A stretch of DNA of 40,811 nucleotides from Lachnospiraceae bacterium (GCA_017521195.1 JAFXGP010000091.1:1-40811); one strand, 5' to 3'. Positions 32,151 through 40,552 are shown, counted from the stretch's first letter. Notes: generated by a model not told the origin, from the sequence alone. Made by a program: numbers and translations.

Positions 32151-34226
32151 ATGGATGTAAGTCAGTATCTCGAGATTTTTATTGATGAAACAAAAGAACA
32201 TTTACAGAGTTTAAACACACAGATTCTGGAATTGGAACAGAATCCGGAAAACATGGATACTATTAATGAAGTATTCCGTGCTGCACATTCTTTAAAAGGT
32301 ATGGCAGGAACCATGGGTTACAAAAGAATGCAGAATTTAACCCATGATATGGAGAATGTTTTTTCAGAAGTAAGAAATGGACACATTAAAGTAAATGCTT
32401 CCATGATCGATTGTTTGTTCCAGTGCTTGGATGCTTTGGATGAATATCTTGGTAATATTCAGGAAAGCGGTGATGAAGGAACAAACGATAACGAACTCCT
32501 TATTAAAGATTTAAATGCTATGCTTGACGGCGGTGCACAAAAAGCAGAAGATAAAAAAGAAGAAGTAAAAGCAGAAGCACCTGTTTCTGATATTTCTAAA
32601 GAAAAATGGAAAAATATTCCTTTGGGAGATGCTGAAAATCATGTTTTGGCAGAAGCTGCAAAACAGGGTAAGAATATTATCGGTCTTACCGTATATGTAC
32701 AGGAAAGCTGTATTTTAAAAGCAGCAAGAGCATTCTTAGTATTTAAAGCATTGGAAGATTTAGGAGAGATTATTGTTTCTAATCCATCTGCACAGGATAT
32801 TGAAGATGAAAAATTTGATTTTGAATTCAGTATTATTATGATTGCAGATTGCGATGCGAAAAAAGCTATTGATGCGGCAAGTTATGTATCTGAAATTCAT
32901 GAAGTAGTTGGAAGCATTATGACACCTCCTACATATGAAGAAACAGAAGAAGTGAAAGAAGAGGCAAAAGAAGAAACTGTAGCAACACAAACAGTTCAGG
33001 AAGCACCTGCTGCTAAGAAAGAAGCAAAAGCACCTGCGGCAACAGCAGTAGCTGAAAAGAAAGGAAAACCTGTTGTTAACAGAACAGTTCGTGTTGATAT
33101 TGAAAAATTAGATGTTTTAATGAACCTTGTAAGTGAGTTGATTATTGCAAAGAACTCTCTTGTATCTGCAACTAATGCAGAAGGTGCAGTTAATGTAGGT
33201 GTTAACGAACATATTGAATATCTGGAAAGTGTTACAACTAATCTTCATGAATCCGTTATGAAAGTTCGAATGGTTCCGATTGAAAGTGTTGTAAACAAAT
33301 TCCCACGTATGATTCGTGACTTACAGAAAAAATTAGGCAAGAAGATGGAATTATATATGTCCGGTGAAGAAACAGAACTTGACCGTACTGTAGTAGATGA
33401 AATCGGTGATCCTTTGATGCACTTGCTTCGTAATTCCGCCGACCATGGTTTGGAATCAGCGGCAGTGAGAAAAGAAAGAGGAAAACCTGAAGTTGGTTCT
33501 ATTTTCTTAAATGCTTATCAGGAAGGTAACAACGTAGTTATCGAAGTTAGAGATGATGGTAATGGTATTGATGTGGATGCTGTAAGAGCGAAAGCAATCG
33601 AGAGAGGCACCATAACAGAAGAACAGGCTGAGTCTATGAGTGAAAAAGAAATCATTAATTTACTGTTCCTTCCAAGTTTCTCTACAGCAAAACAGGTATC
33701 AGATGTATCCGGTAGAGGTGTAGGTCTTGACGTAGTTAGATCTAAGATTGAATCCTTAAGTGGTGAAGTAGAAGTTAAGAGTAAGTTGGGTGTTGGAAGT
33801 ACATGGATTATCCGTCTTCCATTGACATTAGCCATTATTCAGGCACTTATGGTGGTTGTTGGCGGCGAAAAATATGCGATTTCTTTAGGAAGCATCCAGA
33901 CAATCGAAGATATTTCTCCGGCGGATATTAAGTTTGTACAGTCCAAAGAGGTAATTACTCTTCGTGGAAATGTTATTCCGTTAGTTAGATTAAACAAAGT
34001 TCTTGGTATTGAATCAACTAAGAAAGAAGATGAAAACTTAATTGCTGTTATTGTTAAGAAAGGTGATAAACAGGCAGGTCTTATTATTGATGAATTAATG
34101 GGACAGCAGGAAATTGTTATCAAATCCTTAGGAAAATATATCAATAAGAGTAAAGAAATCAGCGGAGCAACCATTCTTGGTGATGGTGAAGTGGCATTGA
34201 TTTTAGATACCAATGCATTGCTCTAA
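32151..34226 (+). CDS. cheA: chemotaxis histidine kinase CheA
   Basis: CheA is the receptor-coupled kinase that phosphorylates CheY and CheB. The 691-residue protein has the HPt domain with phosphorylated His46 (RAAHSLKGMAGTMGY) and a P2-type response-regulator-binding domain (about 155-262). An acidic then Ala/Lys-rich linker (263-310) leads to the dimerisation helices (VRVDIEKLDVLMNLVSELII). The ATPase follows (N-box LLRNSADHGLE, then VRDDGNGID, FSTAKQVSDVSGRGVGLD), and a CheW-like P5 domain ends the protein. Its full domain set indicates an active kinase. Confidence 0.97.
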   Translation: MDVSQYLEIFIDETKEHLQSLNTQILELEQNPENMDTINEVFRAAHSLKGMAGTMGYKRMQNLTHDMENVFSEVRNGHIKVNASMIDCLFQCLDALDEYLGNIQESGDEGTNDNELLIKDLNAMLDGGAQKAEDKKEEVKAEAPVSDISKEKWKNIPLGDAENHVLAEAAKQGKNIIGLTVYVQESCILKAARAFLVFKALEDLGEIIVSNPSAQDIEDEKFDFEFSIIMIADCDAKKAIDAASYVSEIHEVVGSIMTPPTYEETEEVKEEAKEETVATQTVQEAPAAKKEAKAPAATAVAEKKGKPVVNRTVRVDIEKLDVLMNLVSELIIAKNSLVSATNAEGAVNVGVNEHIEYLESVTTNLHESVMKVRMVPIESVVNKFPRMIRDLQKKLGKKMELYMSGEETELDRTVVDEIGDPLMHLLRNSADHGLESAAVRKERGKPEVGSIFLNAYQEGNNVVIEVRDDGNGIDVDAVRAKAIERGTITEEQAESMSEKEIINLLFLPSFSTAKQVSDVSGRGVGLDVVRSKIESLSGEVEVKSKLGVGSTWIIRLPLTLAIIQALMVVVGGEKYAISLGSIQTIEDISPADIKFVQSKEVITLRGNVIPLVRLNKVLGIESTKKEDENLIAVIVKKGDKQAGLIIDELMGQQEIVIKSLGKYINKSKEISGATILGDGEVALILDTNALL

Positions 34227-34244
34227 AAAGGGGGGAATAACAGA

Positions 34245-34697
34245 ATGGAAAATACAAAGAAATTTGCAGATACAGCACAGTACATCGTTATTTCAATGGG
34301 CGATGAACAGTTTGGTATTGATATTAAATACATAGATAATATTGTAAAAATGCAGCATATTACAAGAGTTCCAAATGTGGCATCTTATATTAAAGGTGTA
34401 ATTAACCTTCGTGGTGAAGTTCTTCCTGTAATGAGTTTACGTTTGAAAATGGGATTAGAAGCAGATGTAACCACAAAAAATACCCGTATTATTATTTTAA
34501 GATTAGAACAGTATGGTATGATTGGTATTATTGTAGATGAAGTTAAAGAGGTTCTTACATTAGAAGAAACTTGTATTGAAAAAGTTGCAAGTGATAGTAA
34601 AGAGGATAGAGATGGATTCGTATTTGCAGTAGGTAAATGTGAAGATGGATTAGTTTCTTTATTGGATTTGAATGCAGTTGCATTAGAAAAAGAATAG
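34245..34697 (+). CDS. cheW: chemotaxis coupling protein CheW
   Basis: CheW links CheA to chemoreceptors. The 150-residue protein consists of a single CheW/SH3-like double barrel with YIVISMGDEQFGIDIKYIDN, the conserved VPNVASYIKGVINLRGEVLP and a GIIVDEVKEVLTL segment. A very purine-rich AAAAAGGGGGG ribosome binding site precedes ATG 34245. It is followed by cheC and cheD. Confidence 0.97.
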   Translation: MENTKKFADTAQYIVISMGDEQFGIDIKYIDNIVKMQHITRVPNVASYIKGVINLRGEVLPVMSLRLKMGLEADVTTKNTRIIILRLEQYGMIGIIVDEVKEVLTLEETCIEKVASDSKEDRDGFVFAVGKCEDGLVSLLDLNAVALEKE

Positions 34698-34714
34698 TTG
34701 CTTGGGGGTAGCAC

Positions 34715-35329
34715 ATGAGTGGAATGACAGTTGGGGACATGTCTGCACAGTACATGGACGTATTAAAAGAGTTAGGTAATATTGGTGCGGGAAATGCTAC
34801 TACAGCTTTGGCAGAGCTTTTACAATGTAAAGTAGACATGAATGTTCCGCAGGTAAAATTAATTAATTTCTCTGAAATTGGAGAATTAATCGGCGGCGAA
34901 GATCAGGTTATGGCAGGAGTATATCTTGCAATTCAAAAAGATATTACCGGTAGTATTCTTTTTCTTGTGAAAGAAGAAGTTGCTTTACATCTTGTGAAGA
35001 AACTTATGGGAGATTATGCGCAGGACATTTATGGTGAAATGGAACAATCTGCGCTGAAAGAGATTTCTAATATTATTACGGGTGCTTATTTGAATGCTTT
35101 AAGTACTATGACAGGTTTGAGAATTGAACCTTCAGTTCCGGATTTAACAATTGATATGGCAGGAGCAATTTTAAGTGTACCTGCTATAGAGTTCGGAATT
35201 ATGGGGGATGAGATGTTACTTATCCAGTCTCAGATATATGATGAAATAGCTATAGATGGTTTCTTTATTATGGTTCCGGATGTGGATTCCTATGTGAAGA
35301 TACTTAACTCACTGGGAATTACAGTATAG
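34715..35329 (+). CDS. cheC: CheY-phosphate phosphatase CheC
   Basis: CheC removes phosphate from CheY and interacts with CheD in Gram-positive chemotaxis. The 204-residue protein has both phosphatase half-sites, D-x3-E-x2-N in MDVLKELGNIGAGNATTAL and S-x3-E-x2-N in QSALKEISNIITGAYLNAL, each followed by a Pro-containing strand. A CTTGGGGGTAG ribosome binding site precedes ATG 34715. It adds to the related phosphatase core of FliY at the motor. Confidence 0.96.
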   Translation: MSGMTVGDMSAQYMDVLKELGNIGAGNATTALAELLQCKVDMNVPQVKLINFSEIGELIGGEDQVMAGVYLAIQKDITGSILFLVKEEVALHLVKKLMGDYAQDIYGEMEQSALKEISNIITGAYLNALSTMTGLRIEPSVPDLTIDMAGAILSVPAIEFGIMGDEMLLIQSQIYDEIAIDGFFIMVPDVDSYVKILNSLGITV

Positions 35330-35366
35330 GAAATTATAAAACGGAATATAGTTGAAGGTAATGAGT

Positions 35367-35846
35367 ATGGAAATTAAAGTTGGAATGGCTGATTTAAATG
35401 TATGCAGCGGTACTGATTCCATAACAACATTAGGTTTGGGATCCTGTGTGGGGGTTGTATTATGGGATCCTCAAACCAAAATATGCGGGATGGTGCATGT
35501 TATGCTGCCGGATAGTACCAGTATACGTAATAATACGAATGTGGCTAAGTTTGCAGACAGTGGTATTGAGGAGTTATTAAAACGTGTACTTGCCAAAGGT
35601 GCAAAACGCCAGAATTTGGTTTCTAAAATTGCCGGCGGAGCTAAAATGTTCTCTGTAAATAATAAGTCAGAAATGCTTAGTATTGGAGATCGTAATGTTG
35701 AGGCTAGTATAAAGAAACTAAAAGAATTGAAGATTCCTTTAAAAGCTCAGGATACAGGGGATACTTATGGTCGTACGGTTACATTTTATCCTGAGACAGG
35801 GCAATATCATATTAAAAGAGTAGGAAAAGAAAATAAGATTATTTAA
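35367..35846 (+). CDS. cheD: chemoreceptor glutamine deamidase CheD
   Basis: CheD deamidates receptor glutamines and stimulates or is controlled by CheC. With the preferred start at ATG 35367 the protein is 159 residues. The catalytic Cys is in GLGSCVGVVLWDP and the His in GMVHVMLPDS; AGGAKMFS follows. The frame opens at TTG 35352 and has another ATG at 35361, but GAAGG (35354-35358) is best placed, 8 bases before 35367. The family N-terminus (MEIKVGMADLNVCSGTDSIT) begins there. Confidence 0.95.
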   Translation: MEIKVGMADLNVCSGTDSITTLGLGSCVGVVLWDPQTKICGMVHVMLPDSTSIRNNTNVAKFADSGIEELLKRVLAKGAKRQNLVSKIAGGAKMFSVNNKSEMLSIGDRNVEASIKKLKELKIPLKAQDTGDTYGRTVTFYPETGQYHIKRVGKENKII

Positions 35847-35857
35847 GGGTAACAGTA

Positions 35858-36133
35858 ATGAAAAGCAAAAGAATGAAAATGTTTCCGTTGATACTTATGT
35901 TGGTGGCAGGAAGTTTTACCAGTATTATGACCTACTATTTTCAATATGAAATTAAGACAGCATTACTTGTATTGCTGTCTGTTTTGCTTGTTTTTTATTT
36001 ATTAGGTTTGCTTTTGGTAAATGTAATCGTCTCATTTGATAAGAAAAATGAAGAGGAACGTAAGGCGAAAGAGAAGGAAGAAGGAATTGTATTAGAGAAA
36101 GATAATGCTCAGGAAGAAGTGGTAGAAAAGTAG
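35858..36133 (+). CDS. small two-helix membrane protein of the motility operon, unknown function
   Basis: The 91-residue protein has two transmembrane helices at about 7-28 (KMFPLILMLVAGSFTSIMTY) and 33-58 (TALLVLLSVLLVFYLLGLLL), then a charged Lys/Glu-rich tail. It lies 11 bases after cheD and 32 before fliA, so it is surely cotranscribed. I do not recognise a family. Position between the chemotaxis genes and sigma-28 is the only hint of function. Confidence 0.82.
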   Translation: MKSKRMKMFPLILMLVAGSFTSIMTYYFQYEIKTALLVLLSVLLVFYLLGLLLVNVIVSFDKKNEEERKAKEKEEGIVLEKDNAQEEVVEK

Positions 36134-36165
36134 TATACCATCCTGATTAAGGGGTTGTCATTTGA

Positions 36166-36936
36166 ATGGATGAAGCAGGAAGAAACAGGTTGTGGATTGA
36201 ATATGCGAAAAGCAATCAGAATTCTGCAATCAGAGAAAAAATAATTTTAGAATATGCTCCATTGGTAAAATTAGTTGCCGGTAGATTGAGTATGTATCTG
36301 GGATACAATGTTGAGTATGAAGATTTGGTCAGTTATGGTATTTTTGGCTTAATAGATGCTATTGATAAATATGATTATACCAAGGCTGTCAAATTTGAAA
36401 CATATGCGTCTCTGCGTATTCGTGGTGCAATTTTAGATCAAATTCGAAAAATGGATTGGATTCCCAGAACCATTCGACAAAGACAGAAACAGATAGATGC
36501 GATAATGCGTCAGATTGAAAGTACCAAAGGTCGGGTTGCAACAGATGAGGAAATAGCTCTGGGTTTGGGAATTTCTAATGATGAATATCTGGAATGGCAA
36601 TCTAAAATGAAAATTACTAATGTAATTTCCCTAAATGAATTTTTAGAACAGGGAAGCGAGGTGCCTAATACACCGAACGGTAGCAGACATTTTATAATGC
36701 CGGAGGAAGCCATTGAACAGGAAGAGTTAAAAGTAATGTTGGTGGAAGCCTTGAAGATGCTTACGGAAAAAGAGCGAAGAGTAATAGAGTTGTATTACTA
36801 TGAAGAGTTAACACTGAAAGAAATTAGTCATGTGTTAGAAGTGACGGAATCCCGAGTTTCGCAGCTTCATACAAAGGCTTTGCAGAAGATGAAGGGCAAA
36901 CTTGGTAAATATATGGGTATATTAGAGCAAGTGTAG
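36166..36936 (+). CDS. fliA: flagellar sigma factor FliA (sigma-28/SigD)
   Basis: FliA directs RNA polymerase to late flagellar genes such as flagellin and receptors. The 256-residue protein has sigma region 2 (YEDLVSYGIFGLIDAIDKYD, FETYASLRIRGAILDQIRKM, DWIPRTIRQRQKQI), region 3 (VATDEEIALGLGISNDEYLE) and region 4 (LTEKERRVIELYYYEELTLK, SQLHTKALQKMK). AAGGGG lies 11 bases upstream of ATG 36166, a loose spacing. As in Bacillus it is near the end of the motility locus, so late genes wait for read-through of the whole operon. No flgM anti-sigma gene is nearby. Confidence 0.97.
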   Translation: MDEAGRNRLWIEYAKSNQNSAIREKIILEYAPLVKLVAGRLSMYLGYNVEYEDLVSYGIFGLIDAIDKYDYTKAVKFETYASLRIRGAILDQIRKMDWIPRTIRQRQKQIDAIMRQIESTKGRVATDEEIALGLGISNDEYLEWQSKMKITNVISLNEFLEQGSEVPNTPNGSRHFIMPEEAIEQEELKVMLVEALKMLTEKERRVIELYYYEELTLKEISHVLEVTESRVSQLHTKALQKMKGKLGKYMGILEQV

Positions 36937-36961
36937 TGCTTTAAACATGGAGGAAAGAACA

Positions 36962-38557
36962 TTGGAGATTAATAAAAAGTACTCCTATTTTCAAGTAATT
37001 AATGAAGAAACAAAAACCAACCTTAAGCTGGTGCGTGGAGAAACTCCGTTAGTTGTTACGGAAGTTGCTGATTATTTAACCCAACATAAGATTTCTTTTA
37101 ATCTTACAGAATTAAATAAGGCAGTTATATCGGTTAGAGACGAGTTGATAATTGAATTGTGCAAACAGAAATCTTTCCCTATTCGTGAGGAATTTATTTT
37201 AAATGTCAGTGAAAATAAAATGCAGGCAATAGGTAGATTTTATCCTCCGTCTAATGATGGCGGATATATGGATAAAAAGGAAATTCTGGCAGATTTAAGA
37301 TATAAAGGCATTGTTTTTGGGGTTGATGAGCAGATTGTAGATGACTTTTTAAGCGAAAGAAGTTATTGTAATAATATTATTCTTGCCTCCGGACAGGAGC
37401 CGAGACACGGAAGTGATGCCTGGATTGAATATTTGTTTAATACAGATGTAAAAGCAAGACCTACTTTGCAGGAAGATGGTAGTGTGGATTTCTTTCATTT
37501 AAATATTATTAACCATGTAAAAAAAGGAGATTGTCTTGCAGTTTTACATCCGGAAGATTTGGGAGATGACGGTCGTGACGTATATGGTAATGTAATTAAA
37601 CCAAGAAGTGTTAAACGTGAATTGTTAAAATTTGGACGTAACATTGATTTGGCAGAAAATAGACGTGAAATATATTCGCAAGTAGACGGACATGTTAACC
37701 TTGTAGAAGGAAAAGTTTTTGTAAGTGATGTTATGGTAGTGGAAAATGTGGATATTTCTACCGGTGACATCGATTATGAAGGTAATGTACAGGTTAATGG
37801 TAATGTATGTTCTAATTACAAAGTCAGTGCCCGTGGAAATGTGGAAGTCAGAGGTGTCGTTGAAGGTGCTGAGATTACAGCAGGTGGTAATGTAACTATA
37901 GCAAGAGGTGTAAATGGTATGTCCAAAGGGGTGATTAAAGCCGGAGGAAATATCATAGCACAATTTGTAGAAAATGCTAAAATAGAAGCTCAAGGATATG
38001 TAGAAACAGGATCTATCCTGCATAGTAATGTTTCGGCCGGAACTGAAATAAGAGTAGGTGGGAAAAAAGGCTTCATTACAGGTGGTTATGTATGTGCCAC
38101 AAACTTAATAGAAGTTAAAACACTGGGTGCTGAATTGGGAGCTAATACCATTGTTGAAATTGGTATTAATCCGGATACGAAACGTAGATATCATGCATTG
38201 GAAGAACAGATAAAAGCGGATACCAAAACGATTAATACAGCACAGCCTGTTTTAGATGCTGCGAAAGCAAAAATTCTTTCCGGAATAAAATTACCACCGG
38301 AACAGGTAAAGAATATTCAGGATTTATCAAATGTGGTTACTTTGAAGAAAAAAGGAATTGAAGCAGCTGTGAAAGAAATGGAGCAGTTAGAAGAAATTAT
38401 GAATATCAGCAATGAGGCACAGATTATTGTAAAAGATAGAGTGTATCCGGGAACAAAGATTGTAATTTCTGATGTATCCAGAATTATGAAAACACAGGCT
38501 CAGTACTGCCGGTTTATTAAATCAAAAGGTGATGTAGCAATTGTAGGTATGATATAA
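36962..38557 (+). CDS. fapA: FapA/DUF342 flagellar assembly protein A
   Basis: The 531-residue protein is a DUF342 member. An N-terminal domain (about 1-170) is followed by a right-handed beta-helix type core with repeated short strands (GNVQVNGNVCSNYKVSARGN, VEVRGVVEGAEITAGGNVTI, KGVIKAGGNIIAQFVENAKI). A C-terminal coiled coil follows at about 405-490. DUF342 proteins often lie next to sigma-28 genes, where they are annotated FapA, but their molecular role is poorly known. The frame also has ATG 36947, but the clear GGAGG (36949-36953) lies inside that start and 8 bases before TTG 36962, so I prefer 36962. Confidence 0.85.
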   Translation: MEINKKYSYFQVINEETKTNLKLVRGETPLVVTEVADYLTQHKISFNLTELNKAVISVRDELIIELCKQKSFPIREEFILNVSENKMQAIGRFYPPSNDGGYMDKKEILADLRYKGIVFGVDEQIVDDFLSERSYCNNIILASGQEPRHGSDAWIEYLFNTDVKARPTLQEDGSVDFFHLNIINHVKKGDCLAVLHPEDLGDDGRDVYGNVIKPRSVKRELLKFGRNIDLAENRREIYSQVDGHVNLVEGKVFVSDVMVVENVDISTGDIDYEGNVQVNGNVCSNYKVSARGNVEVRGVVEGAEITAGGNVTIARGVNGMSKGVIKAGGNIIAQFVENAKIEAQGYVETGSILHSNVSAGTEIRVGGKKGFITGGYVCATNLIEVKTLGAELGANTIVEIGINPDTKRRYHALEEQIKADTKTINTAQPVLDAAKAKILSGIKLPPEQVKNIQDLSNVVTLKKKGIEAAVKEMEQLEEIMNISNEAQIIVKDRVYPGTKIVISDVSRIMKTQAQYCRFIKSKGDVAIVGMI

Positions 38558-38615
38558 ATGAATTTGATTTTCTTAATGTGCTTTGAATGAAGTGGTGGAA
38601 GAATGGAGGAAACAA

Positions 38616-38948
38616 ATGGCAATAGGACAGGTAGAACTAAATCAGGCTATGACCAGAATCCAGGATTATACAACTCAAAAGCATAATGAAGATCAGCGGG
38701 GAACTTTGCAGCAAACTCAGGCACAAGATAAATTCAATAAAGATTTGAACCAAGATATCCATAGAGTACTTAAGATTAGTCAGGAAGAGTACCAGAATAG
38801 GACAGAATATCAGAATAAAAAATTTGATGCCAGAGATAAAGGTAGCAATCAGTACACCGGTGATGGAGGAAAGCAGAGGAAGATGAACGCGAAATCTGAG
38901 GATAAGGTGACACCTAAGAAAACTTCAGGTTTTGACATTAGGATATAA
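38616..38948 (+). CDS. conserved-looking Gln/Asn-rich small protein, unknown function
   Basis: The 110-residue soluble protein is highly charged and Gln/Asn-rich. A helical N-terminal half starts MAIGQVELNQAMTRIQDYTT, a Gly-containing ARDKGSNQY-x-GDGGKQRK motif lies near residue 75-90, and the C-terminus is SGFDIRI. I recall similarly arranged proteins ending in GFDIRI/GFDIKI behind fapA in Lachnospiraceae, but know no function. The frame opens at TTG 38583; GGAGG (38605-38609) lies 6 bases before ATG 38616, the preferred start. No membrane segment or signal peptide is visible. Confidence 0.8.
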   Translation: MAIGQVELNQAMTRIQDYTTQKHNEDQRGTLQQTQAQDKFNKDLNQDIHRVLKISQEEYQNRTEYQNKKFDARDKGSNQYTGDGGKQRKMNAKSEDKVTPKKTSGFDIRI

Positions 38949-38952
38949 AAGT

Positions 38953-38989
38953 GGAGGCAGCCGGAGAATATCCGGCTGAAATTAATATG
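38953..38989 (+). promoter_or_regulatory. ribosome binding site separated from its start codon by a hairpin
   Basis: GGAGG at 38953-38957 is followed at once by a perfect 8-base stem (CAGCCGGA 38958-38965, TCCGGCTG 38971-38978, loop 38966-38970), then 8 bases (38979-38986) and ATG 38987. The linear gap is 29 bases, far too long, but folding the hairpin removes 21 and leaves an ideal 8. A competing GTG start lies at 38951, with AGGA at 38940-38943 upstream. Confidence 0.6.
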
Positions 38990-39778
38990 GGACTTACAGA
39001 AATTTTATTAATTGTATTAGGTGTTTTAGCATTTGTGGGAAGTTTTGTAATACCGGAAAGTTTAACAAAAGATAAAGCAAAAGAAATGGAAATACCTGAG
39101 GAAAAAATTAAAGAATTAGTAGAACAGGAAGTGAAGCAGGCTGCATTTCAAATTGAAGAAAAAACGGATGAAACTATATCTGCTGCAGCTGAAAAAACAG
39201 AACGTTATATGGAACGACTCAGCAATGAAAAAATCATGGCAATTCAGGAATATTCAGACACTGTGTTGAGTCAGATTAATAAGAACCATGAAGAGGCTGT
39301 ATTTTTATATGATATGTTGAATAACAAACATATACAGGTAAAAAATACGGCTGCTGAAATTAATACTAAAGTGCAGGATGTAAAGGCTGATATTGACCAG
39401 ACGATTCAGGAACAAATGCTTGAATTGCCTCAGGAAAATAATGTAGAGAACATAGATGTTGGAAATGTAGAAGTAAATTTTGATAAAACTGTTAAAAAAG
39501 ATATAAAAGCAGAGGATGTAAAAGAAGAAAAAACGAAACGAGTTGCTACAAAACGGAAGGCACCGGTTAAGAAAACAATTGCAAAGAAAAAAAGTAACAG
39601 TGAAAAAACTCCGGAAATAGAGATTCAATTTGAACCGGATTCAGATATTGGAAGTAACAAAAGTAAAATTTTAAAGCTTCACGAAGAAGGTAAATCCAAC
39701 ATGGCAATAGCAAAAAGTCTGGGATTAGGAATTGGTGAAGTAAAATTGATTATCGATTTATTTGAAAGCGGAGAATAA
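38987..39778 (+). CDS. membrane-anchored coiled-coil protein with C-terminal helix-turn-helix-like motif (DUF6115-like)
   Basis: With ATG 38987 the 263-residue protein begins directly with a transmembrane helix (GLTEILLIVLGVLAFVGSFV). A long coiled coil (about 30-150) follows, then an acidic to Lys-rich linker (about 155-215, RVATKRKAPVKKTIAKKKS). The C-terminal helical motif (ILKLHEEGKSNMAIAKSLGL, GIGEVKLIIDLF) resembles a small helix-turn-helix. This plan resembles proteins labelled DUF6115, as I recall them behind fapA in Lachnospiraceae. A GTG at 38951 would add 12 residues (MEAAGEYPAEIN) before the helix; starting with the helix fits the family better. Function is unknown; tethered regulatory or scaffolding roles are only inference. 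Confidence 0.75.
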   Translation: MGLTEILLIVLGVLAFVGSFVIPESLTKDKAKEMEIPEEKIKELVEQEVKQAAFQIEEKTDETISAAAEKTERYMERLSNEKIMAIQEYSDTVLSQINKNHEEAVFLYDMLNNKHIQVKNTAAEINTKVQDVKADIDQTIQEQMLELPQENNVENIDVGNVEVNFDKTVKKDIKAEDVKEEKTKRVATKRKAPVKKTIAKKKSNSEKTPEIEIQFEPDSDIGSNKSKILKLHEEGKSNMAIAKSLGLGIGEVKLIIDLFESGE

Positions 39779-39843
39779 TTCGAAAAACTGTTTTCAAGAG
39801 AAATGTATGATAGCTGCAGAGATAGGAAAGGCGTAAAATACAA

Positions 39844-40491
39844 ATGAAATTGAAATATTATATGCGTGGACTGGGAATTGGAATTATAGTTACCGCAATT
39901 ATTATGTCTTTTACCCGACAGCCACAGGAATTGACAGAGGCTCAGATAAAAGCAAAGGCACGCGAACTGGGTATGGTAGAGGAAAATGTTCTGGCGGATT
40001 TAAAAAAAGATGATGTAATTATTCAAGAGGAAACGGAAAAGAAAGATAATGAAAATGCGGAAACATCTGAAGAGATTACGGAAACAGAAGTAACGTTTGA
40101 AGGTGTTACGGAAGAAAATACCATTGATGAAGAGGTTGTATCAGAAAATACTGTCAATGAAGAGACTATGTCAGAAACTACAGATGTTGAAAATAATAGT
40201 GATGAAAACACTGGTGAAATCATCCCGGAAGAAGAAAATAATCAGGAAAATGTAATAGAAGAAGCAGAAGAACTTTCTGAAAAATATGTTGTAATCTCCA
40301 TAAATGGAGGAAATGGTTCTGAAATCGTTAGTAAAAGATTGTATGAAGCAGGATTGGTTTCTTCGGAAGAAGAATATAATAAGTTTCTGGTTAAGAATGG
40401 ATATGATAGAAAACTAAGAGTCGGAAATCATGAAATTCCGGTGGGTGCTACAGAGGAAGAGATAGCAAAAATTCTCTGTGGCAAGAATTAG
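39844..40491 (+). CDS. membrane-anchored protein with MltG-type N-terminal (LysM-like) domain, no catalytic domain
   Basis: The 215-residue protein has an N-terminal transmembrane helix (about 9-25, GLGIGIIVTAIIMSFTRQ). A very acidic Glu/Thr/Val-rich linker (about 50-140) leads to a C-terminal module with VVISINGGNGSEIVSKRLYE, then AGLVSSEEEYNKFLVKNGYD and RVGNHEIPVGATEEEIAKIL. That module resembles the small domain preceding the lytic transglycosylase domain in MltG/YceG proteins, but the catalytic part with its Glu is missing. In Lachnospiraceae such short forms are often labelled endolytic transglycosylase; here enzymatic activity is not supported. It could bind peptidoglycan near flagella. 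Confidence 0.7.
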   Translation: MKLKYYMRGLGIGIIVTAIIMSFTRQPQELTEAQIKAKARELGMVEENVLADLKKDDVIIQEETEKKDNENAETSEEITETEVTFEGVTEENTIDEEVVSENTVNEETMSETTDVENNSDENTGEIIPEEENNQENVIEEAEELSEKYVVISINGGNGSEIVSKRLYEAGLVSSEEEYNKFLVKNGYDRKLRVGNHEIPVGATEEEIAKILCGKN

Positions 40492-40552
40492 AATATACAG
40501 ATGGAAGTTGTGAAGAATTTGTATATAATATAGAAAAAGAAGAAGGAAAAGG

